Shown piece after piece: positions 16,879 to 24,869 of a stretch of DNA of 64,000 nt. The DNA is taken from positions 73,222 to 137,221 of the forward strand of contig CAVRKA010000005.1 in NCBI GenBank assembly GCA_963722175.1, in the 5' to 3' direction. The number at the start of each line of letters is the position of its first letter. Within the stretch, counting starts at the first letter, position 1. The notes under the pieces are model-generated. The model did not search any database. It saw nothing but the letters and a program-made list of their open reading frames with translations, and was not told the DNA's origin. Position numbers and translations under genes: made by a program. The stretch comes from WHSW01 sp963722175. GTDB lineage: Bacteria > Actinomycetota > Thermoleophilia > Solirubrobacterales > 70-9.

Positions 16879-17757
16879 CTAGACGACCCGGTCGAGGAAC
16901 TCGATCTGGTCGCCGACGGCGCGCTCGAACGGCTCGCCGACGTAGATGTCGAAGTGGCCGCCCGGATACTCGATCAGCTCGCCTCGGGGGGCGCGCTCGG
17001 CCGCTTTGCGCGACGCACCGGGCGGGGTGACGACGTCGCCGCTCATCACCTGGACGAGCAGCGGACAGGTGATCCGGCTCGCCTTCGCGTACGGGCGCTG
17101 GGCTGGCAGCGACAGCGTGCCGCGCGGGAGGAAGCGGTTCGGCCAGTCGTATCCGGGCGGGAACAGGGCCAGGTAGCCAGGCTCGGCGTCCGGGCTCGTC
17201 ATCGCCGCGGTGGTGCCGGGCGGGCCGACGACCGCGATCGTGTGCTCCCGTCCGCGAAGCCCGGCGACGGCGTCACGCAGGCCGCTGGCCGTCAGCCGGA
17301 CGTTGTGGGCGAACCCGGCCGACCAGAGCACCGCGGCCCCACTCATAAACGGTCCTTGAGCGATCACGGCCGCGACGCGCTCGCCGGCGGCCGCCAGTTC
17401 GACCACGTGCCCGCCGGAGAACGACGTCCCCCAGGCGACGATCCGGTTCGGATCGACCCCGTCGAGGCCGCGGGCGTGGGCCAGCGCCGCCCGCCAGTCG
17501 TCGCGCTGGCGCCCGATGTCGATCAGCAGCCGCGGATCGCCGCCGGAGTCGCCATGGCAGCGGTAGTCGAAGACCAGGGCCGCGTATCCGGCCCCGGCGA
17601 AACGCTCGGCGTAGGCGTCGAGGCGCGCCTCCTTGACGCCGCCGAAGCCGTGCGCGAGGACGACGCAGGCGACATCGCCGTTCGCCCCGTCGGGTCGATA
17701 GAGCCAGCCGGCGCACTCCGCGTCCCCGGACAGGAAGCGGACGTCCTCGCGCGCCAC
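16879..17757 (-). CDS. Alpha/beta hydrolase
   Basis: A 292-residue serine hydrolase of the dienelactone hydrolase/acetyl-xylan esterase-like group. The GTG at 17757 touches the stop of the pterin dehydratase gene and starts the protein at AREDVRFLSGDAECAGWLY; a longer in-frame version would read through that gene in the wrong frame. The oxyanion region is LAHGFGGVKE, the nucleophile elbow GTSFSGGH, the acid probably Asp in VMSGDVVTPP, and the base His in GGHFDIYVG. The substrate is unknown; an ester or peptide is possible. It ends 6 bases before wecB's start. Confidence 0.88.
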   Translation of the reverse strand: MAREDVRFLSGDAECAGWLYRPDGANGDVACVVLAHGFGGVKEARLDAYAERFAGAGYAALVFDYRCHGDSGGDPRLLIDIGRQRDDWRAALAHARGLDGVDPNRIVAWGTSFSGGHVVELAAAGERVAAVIAQGPFMSGAAVLWSAGFAHNVRLTASGLRDAVAGLRGREHTIAVVGPPGTTAAMTSPDAEPGYLALFPPGYDWPNRFLPRGTLSLPAQRPYAKASRITCPLLVQVMSGDVVTPPGASRKAAERAPRGELIEYPGGHFDIYVGEPFERAVGDQIEFLDRVV

Positions 17758-18038
17758 TAGCCCAGCTGGTCGATCTTCGCGGCGAGCTCGAAGTCGGCGG
17801 CCGTCAGCCCGCCGGCCGCGTGGTTGGTGATCGAGACCTTGACCTCGCTCCACGAGATCTCGAGGTCCGGATGGTGGTTCATGTCCTCGGCCGGCGTGGT
17901 CAGCCGGCGCACGAACTCGACCGAGCCGACGAAGTCGCCGTGATCGAACTTCTTCGTGATCTGGTCGCCCTCGCGGCTCCAGCCATCGAGCTCGCCGAGG
18001 CGCTCCTCGATCTCCTCGTCGCTCAGCAGGTCTGCCAT
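17757..18038 (-). CDS. 4a-hydroxytetrahydrobiopterin (pterin-4a-carbinolamine) dehydratase
   Basis: A 93-residue protein of the PCD/DCoH family, which dehydrates 4a-hydroxytetrahydropterin. The active-site block DMNHHPDLEISWSEVKV is followed by the final conserved helix AADFELAAKID. The ATG at 18038 gives the usual short N-terminus (ADLLSDEEIEERLGEL); a longer in-frame reading upstream would overlap the divergent gene's promoter region. No aromatic amino acid hydroxylase is nearby, so its role may be a general pterin salvage function. Confidence 0.9.
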   Translation of the reverse strand: MADLLSDEEIEERLGELDGWSREGDQITKKFDHGDFVGSVEFVRRLTTPAEDMNHHPDLEISWSEVKVSITNHAAGGLTAADFELAAKIDQLG

Positions 18039-18067
18039 GCCCTGCACCCTAGAACTATCCTCGAACG

Positions 18068-18982
18068 GTGCGCATCGCCAGCCTGGTTCCATCCGCGACC
18101 GAAGCGCTCTTCGCGCTCGGCATCGGTGACTCCGTCGTCGCCGTCACCCACGAGTGCGACTGGCCGGAGGAGGCGCGCTCGCTGCCGAAGCTGACGTCGA
18201 GCGTGATCCCGGAGGGCCTGCCGCCGGCGGAGATCGACGCCAGGGTGCGCGAGGTGACCGGCCGCGGCGAGTCGCTGTACCGGCTCGACGAGCAGGCGCT
18301 GGCCGAGCTCGCGCCCGACCTGATCGTCACCCAGGCGCTGTGCGCCGTCTGCGCCGTCTCCTTCGACGACGTGCGCGCGGTGGCGTCGCGGTTGCCGACT
18401 CGCCCGCGGGTGATCTCGCTCGACCCCGAGAACCTCGAGGAGGTCCTCACCGACCTGATCCGACTCGCGTGGGCGACCGGCAATCCGCGACTCGGGGAGC
18501 GGCTGTTGAAACACCTGCGTGGCCGTCTTGCCGCCGTCAGGGCGGCGGTCGCCGACGTCCCACGCCCGCGGGTCGCGGCGCTCGAGTGGCTGGACCCGGT
18601 CTACGTCGGCGGCCACTGGGTTCCGGAGATGATCGCCGCGGCCGGCGGCGAGGACGTGCTCGGCGCCGCGGGGGCGAAGTCGCGCGTCGTCGCCTGGGAG
18701 GACGTCGCCGCGGCCCGACCCGAGGTCGTCGTCGCGATGCCGTGCGGCCTCTACGCGTCCGAGGCGGCCGCGCAGGCGCGCGACCATGCCGACCGGCTGT
18801 GGTCGCTGGGCGCCGAGCGGATCGTTGCCGTCGATGCGGCGTCATCGTTCTCGCGCCCGGGCCCGCGACTGGTCGACGGGGTCGAGCTGCTCGCCCACCT
18901 CCTCCACCCGGACCTGGTCGACGCGCCGCGGGGCATCGCCTCAGAGCCGCTCTTCGAGCCGGCGGCGCCTCGAGGCGCTTGA
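18068..18982 (+). CDS. BtuF-like cobalamin-binding protein without signal peptide
   Basis: A 304-residue protein of the TroA/BtuF helical-backbone fold: RIASLVPSATEALFALGIGD at the very start is the canonical first motif, followed by TQALCAVCAV, ISLDPENLEEVL and WLDPVYVGGHWVPEMI. It starts at GTG 18068 and has no signal peptide or lipobox, so it is cytosolic or exported by another route. Such BtuF relatives are common in Actinobacteria and are usually annotated as cobalamin-binding proteins. No BtuC/D permease is beside it. The divergent gene upstream starts 29 bases away, so promoters overlap. Confidence 0.85.
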   Translation: MRIASLVPSATEALFALGIGDSVVAVTHECDWPEEARSLPKLTSSVIPEGLPPAEIDARVREVTGRGESLYRLDEQALAELAPDLIVTQALCAVCAVSFDDVRAVASRLPTRPRVISLDPENLEEVLTDLIRLAWATGNPRLGERLLKHLRGRLAAVRAAVADVPRPRVAALEWLDPVYVGGHWVPEMIAAAGGEDVLGAAGAKSRVVAWEDVAAARPEVVVAMPCGLYASEAAAQARDHADRLWSLGAERIVAVDAASSFSRPGPRLVDGVELLAHLLHPDLVDAPRGIASEPLFEPAAPRGA

Positions 18983-18989
18983 CGCGCCG

Positions 18990-19856
18990 CTAGCCGAGCG
19001 CCGCCGGGACGCTCGACTCGGCGGCGATCAGCCCGCCGGCGAAGGTGGCCGCGCAGAGCGCGATCAGCACCGCGTACTCGACCGTCCTCGCGTTGGCGAT
19101 CCGGCTGCGCTCGAGCTGGTTGACGATCACCGCAGCCACCACGCCGCCGATCAGGCCGCCGATGTGGCCGCCGATCGAGATGTTGTTGACGCTGAAGGTG
19201 ATCACCAGGTTGATGATCACGAAGAAGCCGATCTGCGAAGCGAGCTCGTCGAGGCCCCGGTCGCGGGCGATCAGGAACGCCGCGGCCATCAGGCCGAAGA
19301 TCCCGCCCGAGGCCCCGACGGTGAGCTGCTCGGGGTCCATGACCATGACCAGGAACGAGCCGCTGAGCACCGAGACCGCGTAGATGCCGACGAAGCGCGC
19401 CGTCCCGATCGCAGGCTCGAGCAGGGTGCCGAGGATGTAGAGGGCGAACATGTTGAAGGCGAGGTGGATCAGCCCGGCATGGAGGAACGCGGCGGTGACG
19501 AGCCGGTAGGGCTGGCCGAAGGCGACCCCGATCGTCTCGCCGCTCGAGTTGAGCCCGTACGCGAACAGGCCGCCCTCCTCGGTCAGCGTCCCGCTGCCGG
19601 TGCCGCCGATCCCACCGCCGCTGGCGATCTCGGCGACGAAGGCGATGACGCAGACCGCCATGATCGCGTAGGTGGCGGGAGCGTCGTTGCGGCCGGGGGC
19701 GCCGACCGGGTTCACGACCCGCGTCTTCTCCCCGGCGCACTCCGGGCAGCGCATACCGACCGGGGTCGAGGTCATGCAGTCGGGGCAGATCGGGCGCCCG
19801 CAATTCGAGCAGGAGACGTTGGTCTCCCGCGAGGGATGTCGGTAGCAGGTCGCCAC
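18990..19856 (-). CDS. Rhomboid intramembrane serine protease with N-terminal zinc finger
   Basis: A 288-residue rhomboid protease, cutting membrane proteins inside the bilayer. Residues about 1-45 form a zinc-ribbon/B-box type finger: CYRH, CSNCGRPICPDC and MRCPEC supply the Cys/His ligands. Six helices follow; FLHAGLIHLAFNMFALY carries the rhomboid HxxxN motif, GASGGIFGLMAAAF the catalytic Ser, and NISIGGHIGGLIGG the catalytic His. This finger-rhomboid layout is frequent in high-GC Gram-positives. It converges on the BtuF-like gene with an 7-base gap. Confidence 0.93.
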   Translation of the reverse strand: MATCYRHPSRETNVSCSNCGRPICPDCMTSTPVGMRCPECAGEKTRVVNPVGAPGRNDAPATYAIMAVCVIAFVAEIASGGGIGGTGSGTLTEEGGLFAYGLNSSGETIGVAFGQPYRLVTAAFLHAGLIHLAFNMFALYILGTLLEPAIGTARFVGIYAVSVLSGSFLVMVMDPEQLTVGASGGIFGLMAAAFLIARDRGLDELASQIGFFVIINLVITFSVNNISIGGHIGGLIGGVVAAVIVNQLERSRIANARTVEYAVLIALCAATFAGGLIAAESSVPAALG

Positions 19857-19874
19857 GCGGGCGCCGGACGATAG

Positions 19875-20607
19875 CTACAGGGGCGCGCTGAGCAGCGGGT
19901 CGGTGGTCGGCTGCGGGCTCCCGCCTCTGGGCTCGCGGGTGACCAGCACGGCCTCGCCGCCCTCGAGCGGGCCCGGCACCGCTGCCTCGGCGGTCCCGTT
20001 CATGCTGAGCACGAAGGTGTTGCGCGGCTCCATCACCCCAGCGCGCTGGACCCAGACCTCGTAGACCTCGTCGTCGTCGATCGGCGGCAGCTCATGGACG
20101 TGCAGGGTCGCCGAGTCGCCCTCCCGCTCCAGCGTCGCCGACACCGGGACGGACTCGTCGAGCGGCTCCGCCCTGACGAGCGTCGGGCCGGTCTCGACCG
20201 TGTCCGATCCGCGCAGCGCGTAGCCGACGCCGATCCCGGCGACGAGCAGGATCAGCGCCGCCATCCCGGTCGCCGGGCGCAGCATCAGGCCCCGCAGTCC
20301 GGCCCACCACGACTCGCGGGCCGGCTCCGACGGCGGAGCCGGCTGGGTGCCCGCGACGGTGCTCTGCGCGGCCTCGGCGCGCACGGTCTCCATCAGGTTC
20401 TCGCGCAGGCTCGGCGGCGGCGAGCGCTGCTCGACCGCCGCCGGGAGCAGGTCGACCGCCGGGGTCAGCCAGCGCAGCCGGGCCTGGCAGTGGTCGCAAT
20501 CGCCAAGGTGAGTCTCGAGCGCCGTCAGCTCGTCGCCCGCCAGGGCGCCGAGCGCGTAGGCGGCGAGGTCGTCGCGAAGCGCCTCGCACTGGCGGGCGAG
20601 GGTTCAC
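19875..20607 (-). pseudogene. Anti-sigma factor (RskA-like, zinc-binding domain) with a frameshift at its start
   Basis: The frame from about 20600 down to 19875 encodes a zinc-binding anti-sigma domain (QCEALRDDLAAYALGAL, then THLGDCDHCQARL with the H-x3-C-x2-C motif), a transmembrane helix (MAALILLVAGIGVGYALRG) and the extracytoplasmic RskA C-terminal domain ending near VTREPRG. It directly follows the sigma gene. The natural start is GTG 20607 overlapping the sigma stop (GTGA), but that GTG lies one base out of frame with the rest, and no ATG/GTG/TTG exists in the correct frame before the first Cys. An indel between about 20594 and 20607, real or a sequencing error, is the best explanation. 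Zinc anti-sigma factors hold their sigma partner at the membrane until a signal releases it. Confidence 0.7.
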
Positions 20608-21218
20608 GGCAGCACCCCCGACGGTCCGTCGATTCCCATCCCCTCGGCGAGCGTGATTCGGACCTTCTCGAGCCCCAGTCGCATCCGGCCCTTCACGGTC
20701 CCCAGCGGCATCCCGAGCATCTCGGCGATCTCGGAGTGCGTGAAGCCGCCGAAGTATGCGAGACCGATCACCTCGGACTGCTCCTGGGGCAGCTCGCTGA
20801 GCGCGCCGCGGACCCGGCGCGCGGTCTCGCGGCGGATCGCGGTCGAGTCGGTGAGCTCGCCGGCGCTCTGGGTCTCGAGCACGGCGTCGTCGTCGAGGTC
20901 GAGCTTCGGCGCCGAGCCCGACACCCGCCGCAGGGCGTCGATCGCCCGGTTGCGGACGATCCCCAGCGTCCACGAGCGGACGCTGCCGCGGGCGGCGTCG
21001 AAGCGCGCGCCGCTGCGCCAGACCGAGAGGAAGGCCTCCTGGGTGACGTCCTCGGCGACCGCGGGATCGCCGACGATCCGGTGGGCGAGCGAGTACGCGG
21101 CGCCGCCGTGGCGGTCGTAGAGGACCGCGAACGCGTCGGCGTCGCGGCGCTCGACGAGCGTCATCAGGTCCTCGTCGGCGAGCCGCTGCAGCGCGGCGGG
21201 TGTGAGCTGATCAGCCAC
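20604..21218 (-). CDS. ECF sigma factor (SigK/RskA-type pair)
   Basis: A sigma-70 family ECF factor. Region 2 is DAFAVLYDRHGGAAYSLAHR to EDVTQEAFLSVWR; region 4 is ALSELPQEQSEVIGLAYFGG, followed by the helix-turn-helix SEIAEMLGMPLGTVKGRMRL. I use GTG 21218 (204 residues, starting ADQLTPAALQRLADEDL), which fits the family start; an in-frame ATG at 21257 is the alternative. Longer versions would run into the divergent gene's promoter. The anti-sigma gene overlaps its stop, so the pair is coupled. A CCATCC -35-like element faces the divergent DUF4383 gene and may be recognised by this sigma. Confidence 0.9.
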   Translation of the reverse strand: MADQLTPAALQRLADEDLMTLVERRDADAFAVLYDRHGGAAYSLAHRIVGDPAVAEDVTQEAFLSVWRSGARFDAARGSVRSWTLGIVRNRAIDALRRVSGSAPKLDLDDDAVLETQSAGELTDSTAIRRETARRVRGALSELPQEQSEVIGLAYFGGFTHSEIAEMLGMPLGTVKGRMRLGLEKVRITLAEGMGIDGPSGVLP

Positions 21219-21257
21219 CTGCTCGTATCTAACGCGGAGTGATCCGTTTTGGATCAT

Positions 21258-21287
21258 CCATCCGCAGGAAAGGTGATATTGCATCGA
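21258..21287 (+). promoter_or_regulatory. Possible ECF-type promoter for the DUF4383 gene
   Basis: CCATCC (21258-21263) is followed after 18 bases by CATCGA (21282-21287). A start of transcription near 21294 would leave a leader of about 19 bases that contains AGGAGG (21301-21306) before the ATG at 21313. CCATCC is the -35 reported for mycobacterial SigK, so the divergent SigK/RskA-like system may control this gene. The -10 match is weak and the spacing generous. Confidence 0.3.
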
Positions 21288-21312
21288 CGGCTCAACGCCA
21301 AGGAGGCACTCG

Positions 21313-21738
21313 ATGTCAACGTCAACCCCAGCGAGGCTGTACTGCACCCTGGTCGGCGCGGTCCTCGTGATCGCCGGGATCATCGGCTTCTTCTACAGCG
21401 CCAGCTTCGACACCGGGGCGGCGAACGTGGCCGTCGACACCGACGAGGTGTTCGGGATCCTCGGCGTCAACGGCTGGCACAACCTCGTCCACCTCGCGCT
21501 CGGACTGCTTGCGCTCGCCGTCGCCGGGTCGCCGTACGGCGCTCGCGCCTACTGCCTCGGGATCGGCCTCCTCTACCTGGTCCTCGCGATCTGGGGGTTC
21601 ATCGACGGCGACGGCGTCCTGCTCGGGCTGATCCCCGTCAACGACGAGGACAACGTCCTGCACCTGATCCTGGGGCTGGTCGGACTCGGCGCGGGAGCGG
21701 CGACGCCGACCGCGGCACGGGAGCCGGCGCCGGCCTGA
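21313..21738 (+). CDS. DUF4383 family membrane protein
   Basis: A 141-residue four-helix membrane protein. The family core FGILGVNGWHNLVHLALGLL lies near residue 47 and is echoed by LIPVNDEDNVLHLILGLVGL near the C-terminus, with YCLGIGLLYLVLAIWGFI between. AGGAGG precedes the ATG by six bases, a strong ribosome site. DUF4383 proteins have no known biochemical role; they are often near ECF sigma genes or stress genes in Actinobacteria. It is divergent from the SigK-like gene. Confidence 0.88.
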   Translation: MSTSTPARLYCTLVGAVLVIAGIIGFFYSASFDTGAANVAVDTDEVFGILGVNGWHNLVHLALGLLALAVAGSPYGARAYCLGIGLLYLVLAIWGFIDGDGVLLGLIPVNDEDNVLHLILGLVGLGAGAATPTAAREPAPA

Positions 21739-21742
21739 CCGG

Positions 21743-22075
21743 CTAGCGCAGGTCGCGAAGCAGCCGCTCGGCGCTCGCCCGCAGCCCGTGCGGACGCCGG
21801 CGGCGGCGCGCCTCGACGACCAGCAGCGCGCCCGCGGCGGCGCCGCCGACCGCGACCGCGGCCACCGGCCGGACCCAGTTGCGCGGGTCGCGGAGCGCCT
21901 CGAGCTCGCCCTCGGAGAGCTCGTCGGCCCAGCTCGAGAGCTCGGCGGCGGCCTGCTCGGCGATCGACGAGAGCGTCGACTCGACCCGGGTCGAGAGGCT
22001 CTCCGGCGGCTCGACCGGCCGCAGCGCGTCGCGGAGCAGGGCCTCGAGCCGCAGGTCTCCGGCCTGCTCACTCAT
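21743..22075 (-). CDS. Single-pass membrane protein coupled to an ECF sigma factor
   Basis: A 110-residue protein I cannot assign to a family. The N-terminal 80 residues are acidic and helical (EALLRDALRPVEPPESL, WADELSEGELEALRDP); one membrane helix (PVAAVAVGGAAAGALLVVEA) precedes a short, very basic tail (RRRRRPHGLRAS). Its ATG lies inside the last codons of the ECF sigma gene (8-base overlap), so it is cotranslated with it. Position and topology (cytoplasmic acidic domain, one helix) suggest an anti-sigma role, although no zinc motif is visible and this is inference only. Confidence 0.7.
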   Translation of the reverse strand: MSEQAGDLRLEALLRDALRPVEPPESLSTRVESTLSSIAEQAAAELSSWADELSEGELEALRDPRNWVRPVAAVAVGGAAAGALLVVEARRRRRPHGLRASAERLLRDLR

Positions 22076-22634
22076 CGTCCATCAGCTCCTCGAGCTGCTT
22101 GATCGCGCGATGGATCAGCACCTTGGTGGCTCCGTCCGAGCGCCCGAGCGCGCGCGCGATCTCGCGGTTGTTCATGCCCAGCGCGAAGCGCATGATCAGC
22201 GCCTCGCGGCGGTCGTCCGGAAGCTCGTCGAGCCGCGCGATCACCTCGCGCAGCTCCTCGCGGCCCTCGACCACCCGTTCGGTCTCGTGCGGATGCGCCG
22301 GAGGCTCGACCGCGTCGATGTTCGCCTCCGGCCGCCGGGCGCGGTCCCGGTAGTAGTTCGAGGCGAGGTTGTGGGCGATCCGGATCAGCCACGGGCGCAG
22401 CGGCCGGCCGTTCGACTCCCGCTGGGCGCGCTCGAAGTGGCGATACGCCTGAAGGAACGCCTGCTCGGTCAGGTCCTCGGCGTCGTGGTGGTTGCCCACC
22501 TTGTAGTACGCGTACGAATAGACGTCGCGCAGATGCGTCCGGTAGAGCTCGGAGAAGGCGCTGTCCAACTCCGCCTTCTGCGCGGGCGTCGGCGCGGGGG
22601 CGGTCGCCCCCTTCGACTCCTGTTCCTCGCTCAC
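22068..22634 (-). CDS. ECF sigma factor
   Basis: A 188-residue sigma-70 family ECF factor from GTG 22634. Region 2 is visible in LYRTHLRDVYSYAYYKVGNH, DAEDLTEQAFLQAYRHF and PWLIRIAHNLASNYYRDRAR; region 4 in LDELPDDRREALIMRFALGM and NNREIARALGRSDGATKVLI. About 25 polar residues precede region 2. It belongs to a different ECF subgroup from the SigK-like factor 1.5 kb away. The downstream membrane protein overlaps its 3' end and is the likely regulator. Confidence 0.92.
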   Translation of the reverse strand: MSEEQESKGATAPAPTPAQKAELDSAFSELYRTHLRDVYSYAYYKVGNHHDAEDLTEQAFLQAYRHFERAQRESNGRPLRPWLIRIAHNLASNYYRDRARRPEANIDAVEPPAHPHETERVVEGREELREVIARLDELPDDRREALIMRFALGMNNREIARALGRSDGATKVLIHRAIKQLEELMDDE

Positions 22635-22662
22635 CGGGCAAGCCTAGACGGGCGACCATCGC

Positions 22663-24375
22663 TCAGGCCGCCTTCCGCGCGCGCTCGGCACGGCGCAGCC
22701 CGGCGACCCATTCGCCGGCGTCGATCTCGCCCTCGATCAGCGCCGCGAGCCCCTCGAGGCTGGGCGCCTCGACCCCAGCCGCGGCGACCGTCTCGGCGAT
22801 CAGCGGGACCGAGTCGAGGGCCTCCGAGGCCTGGCCGATCCGGCCCGGGATCTTCTCCGCCGGAACGCCGGCGCCGAGCAGTTCGCCGGCCTGGCGGTTG
22901 CGGCTCTTCGGAGCGAGCACGGTCGCGGTCAGGTCGCCGACTCCGGCGAGCCCCGAGAAGGTCTCGAGGCGGCCGCCGCGGACGAGCGCGAACTCGACGC
23001 ACTCGCGCCAGACCCCGGCGGCGGCGATCCCGGCGGCGTTGAGGCCAAAGCGCTCGGCGGCGGCCGCGGCGAGCGCCGCGGCGTTCTTCGAGGCGCCGGC
23101 GACCTCGACCCCGGCGACGTCGTCCGTGCGCTCGCAGACCAGCCCGGCGCGATCGAAGACCTCGCCCAACATCGCGCGCAGGTCGGGATCGGCGCTGCCG
23201 AGGACGAGGGCCGCCATCCCCGCCGCGGCCTCGCGCGCGTGCGCCGGGCCGCCGAGGCAGGCGATCGCCCGAGCGCGGACCCGCTCGGAGACGTACTCGT
23301 TCGGCAGTGCCCCCATCGGCTGCACGAAGCCCTTCGAGAGCAGCAGGACCGAGGCGCGCGAACCGATCCGGTCGGCGAGCGCGCCGACCACGTTCGGGAG
23401 CGCCGACGAGGGGACCGCGAGGCAGATCAGGTCACACCCGGCGAGCTCGATCTCGGTCGAGCGCTTGACGGCGAGGCCGTCGGGCAGCTTCACCCCGGGC
23501 AGGTACTCCTCGTTCTCGCGCTTGCGGTTGATCTGCGCGGCCTTCTCGTCGGTGCGGGTGCCGAGCTCGACCTCGAGCCCGCCGCGGGCGAGCAGGACCG
23601 CGACCGCCGTGCCCCAGCTGCCGGCGCCGATCACGGCGGCCTTGCGCAGCGGCGGCAGGCCGCCGAGCCACTCCCACTGCAGCTCGATGTTCGGCCAGAT
23701 CCGGTCGGTGACCGAGGCCGCGAGCGCCGGCGAGGGACGCTCGGTGCGCGGGAAGGTCAGCGGCTTGCCGGCGCGGAGCTTCACCTTGCGCGGCCGGATC
23801 CGCCAGCCGCGGCGGACCTCCTCGGAGCCCTGGACGGCGATCGGGAGCACCGGCGCGCCGGTCTCGAGCGCCAGCCGGCCGACCCCGCGCTTCGGGCGCC
23901 CGAGCGAGCCGGTCCGGTGCCGGGTCCCCTCCGGGAAGATGACCACGGTGCCGCCGCGCTCGACGATCAGCCGGGCGGTGTCGATCGCGGTCTCGTCCGA
24001 CTGGCCGCGGCGGATCGGGAAGGCGCCGAGTCGCGACAGGAACCAACCCTGCCAGCGCTTCTCGAACAGCTCGACCTTGGCGACGAACTGCAGCCGCCGG
24101 CGCCACGGGAGAAAGGCGCCGATCACGAACGGGTCGAGGAAGCTGCGGTGGTTGGAGGCGACGATCAGTCCGCCCTTGAAGCGGGCGTGCTCGCGGCCCG
24201 AGCGCTGGAGCCGGAAGTAGACGAGGAAGGCCGGGACCAGGATCACCCTCGCGAGGTAGTAGAGGACGCGGCTCGTGCCCTTCTCGCGCGCGAAGCGGTG
24301 GTAGCGCTCGAAGCGCTCCTGGCTGATCACGTCGTCGTGGCGCGGCGGCGCCGAGCGTCGCTGGGACTCGTCCAT
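22663..24375 (-). CDS. Fused lysophosphatidate acyltransferase (PlsC) and glycerol-3-phosphate dehydrogenase (GpsA)
   Basis: A 570-residue protein with two complete enzymes of glycerophospholipid synthesis. Residues about 35-240 are a PlsC-type acyltransferase: ASNHRSFLDPF holds the NHx4D catalytic motif, VVIFPEGTRHRTGS the substrate site, and GAPVLPIAVQG the last strand. From about residue 247, AAVIGAGSWGTAVAVLLARG opens a full NAD(P)-dependent glycerol-3-phosphate dehydrogenase: LAVPSSALPNVV, LLLSKGF, LGGPAHAREAAAG (GpsA active region), VAGASKNAAALAAA with the catalytic Lys, and FSGLAGVGDLTAT. GpsA supplies glycerol-3-phosphate and PlsC performs the second acylation of its product, so the fusion joins non-adjacent steps of one pathway. 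The step between (PlsB/PlsY) is not in the window. Confidence 0.92.
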   Translation of the reverse strand: MDESQRRSAPPRHDDVISQERFERYHRFAREKGTSRVLYYLARVILVPAFLVYFRLQRSGREHARFKGGLIVASNHRSFLDPFVIGAFLPWRRRLQFVAKVELFEKRWQGWFLSRLGAFPIRRGQSDETAIDTARLIVERGGTVVIFPEGTRHRTGSLGRPKRGVGRLALETGAPVLPIAVQGSEEVRRGWRIRPRKVKLRAGKPLTFPRTERPSPALAASVTDRIWPNIELQWEWLGGLPPLRKAAVIGAGSWGTAVAVLLARGGLEVELGTRTDEKAAQINRKRENEEYLPGVKLPDGLAVKRSTEIELAGCDLICLAVPSSALPNVVGALADRIGSRASVLLLSKGFVQPMGALPNEYVSERVRARAIACLGGPAHAREAAAGMAALVLGSADPDLRAMLGEVFDRAGLVCERTDDVAGVEVAGASKNAAALAAAAAERFGLNAAGIAAAGVWRECVEFALVRGGRLETFSGLAGVGDLTATVLAPKSRNRQAGELLGAGVPAEKIPGRIGQASEALDSVPLIAETVAAAGVEAPSLEGLAALIEGEIDAGEWVAGLRRAERARKAA

Positions 24376-24405
24376 GTGTGTGCCTACACGGGCGCGCGCG
24401 CGGCG

Positions 24406-24822
24406 TTACGTGTTTGGGCTGCTCGTAACGTTTCCTGCGCCCGGCCAGACCTCGCTGGTCCAGCGCTGGGAGACCGACGGCGCCGAGAAGAAGCCGATCA
24501 CGCGGAGGTCCTCGGTGCCGGTGTTGCGGAGGTCATGCGGCGTGCCCTCGGTGAGCACGATCACGTCGCCGGCGCGGACCGGGTGCGCCCCGTCGGCGAG
24601 CAGCAGCTCGCCCTCCCCGGCGACGAAGAACTGCGTCTCCTCGGCGGTGTCGGTGTGGTTGCCGAGGCGCTTGCCCGGCGGGACCGCGAAGTAGATGACC
24701 GTCGAGCTCTCGGCGCCGTGGCCGCCGTAGGCGAAGTAGCCGCCCACCCACTCGGCGTCGTCCGAGCTCGTCGACTTCAGATCGGCGGTTTCCAGCTCGT
24801 CGATGTTGAGCGGTGAGTCCAT
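24406..24822 (-). CDS. Cupin domain protein
   Basis: A 138-residue single-domain cupin. Motif 1 is PGKRLGNHTDTAEETQFFV and ends in GEGELLLADG, motif 2 is GDVIVLTEGTPHDLRNTG; together they supply His/Glu/His metal ligands of a beta-barrel. The ATG at 24822 is chosen because the domain begins about 25 residues later and the upstream in-frame extension antisense to the reductase gene is implausible. The function is unknown; small cupins include isomerases, dioxygenases and sugar epimerases. The next gene upstream ends 47 bases away. Confidence 0.85.
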   Translation of the reverse strand: MDSPLNIDELETADLKSTSSDDAEWVGGYFAYGGHGAESSTVIYFAVPPGKRLGNHTDTAEETQFFVAGEGELLLADGAHPVRAGDVIVLTEGTPHDLRNTGTEDLRVIGFFSAPSVSQRWTSEVWPGAGNVTSSPNT

Positions 24823-24869
24823 GGACCACGGAGCTTCCCACCCGCGTCCAGCGTGCCTGGACGAACGGA

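Noticed and set aside
15559..17760. A 733-codon plus-strand open frame across wecB, the DUF47 gene and the hydrolase
   Set aside because: It is antisense to three well-supported genes and its composition is the mirror image expected of a GC shadow.
20092..20973. A 293-codon minus-strand frame through the sigma/anti-sigma junction
   Set aside because: Arg/Gly-rich and without motifs; it only shows the frame in which the GTG start of the anti-sigma gene lies.
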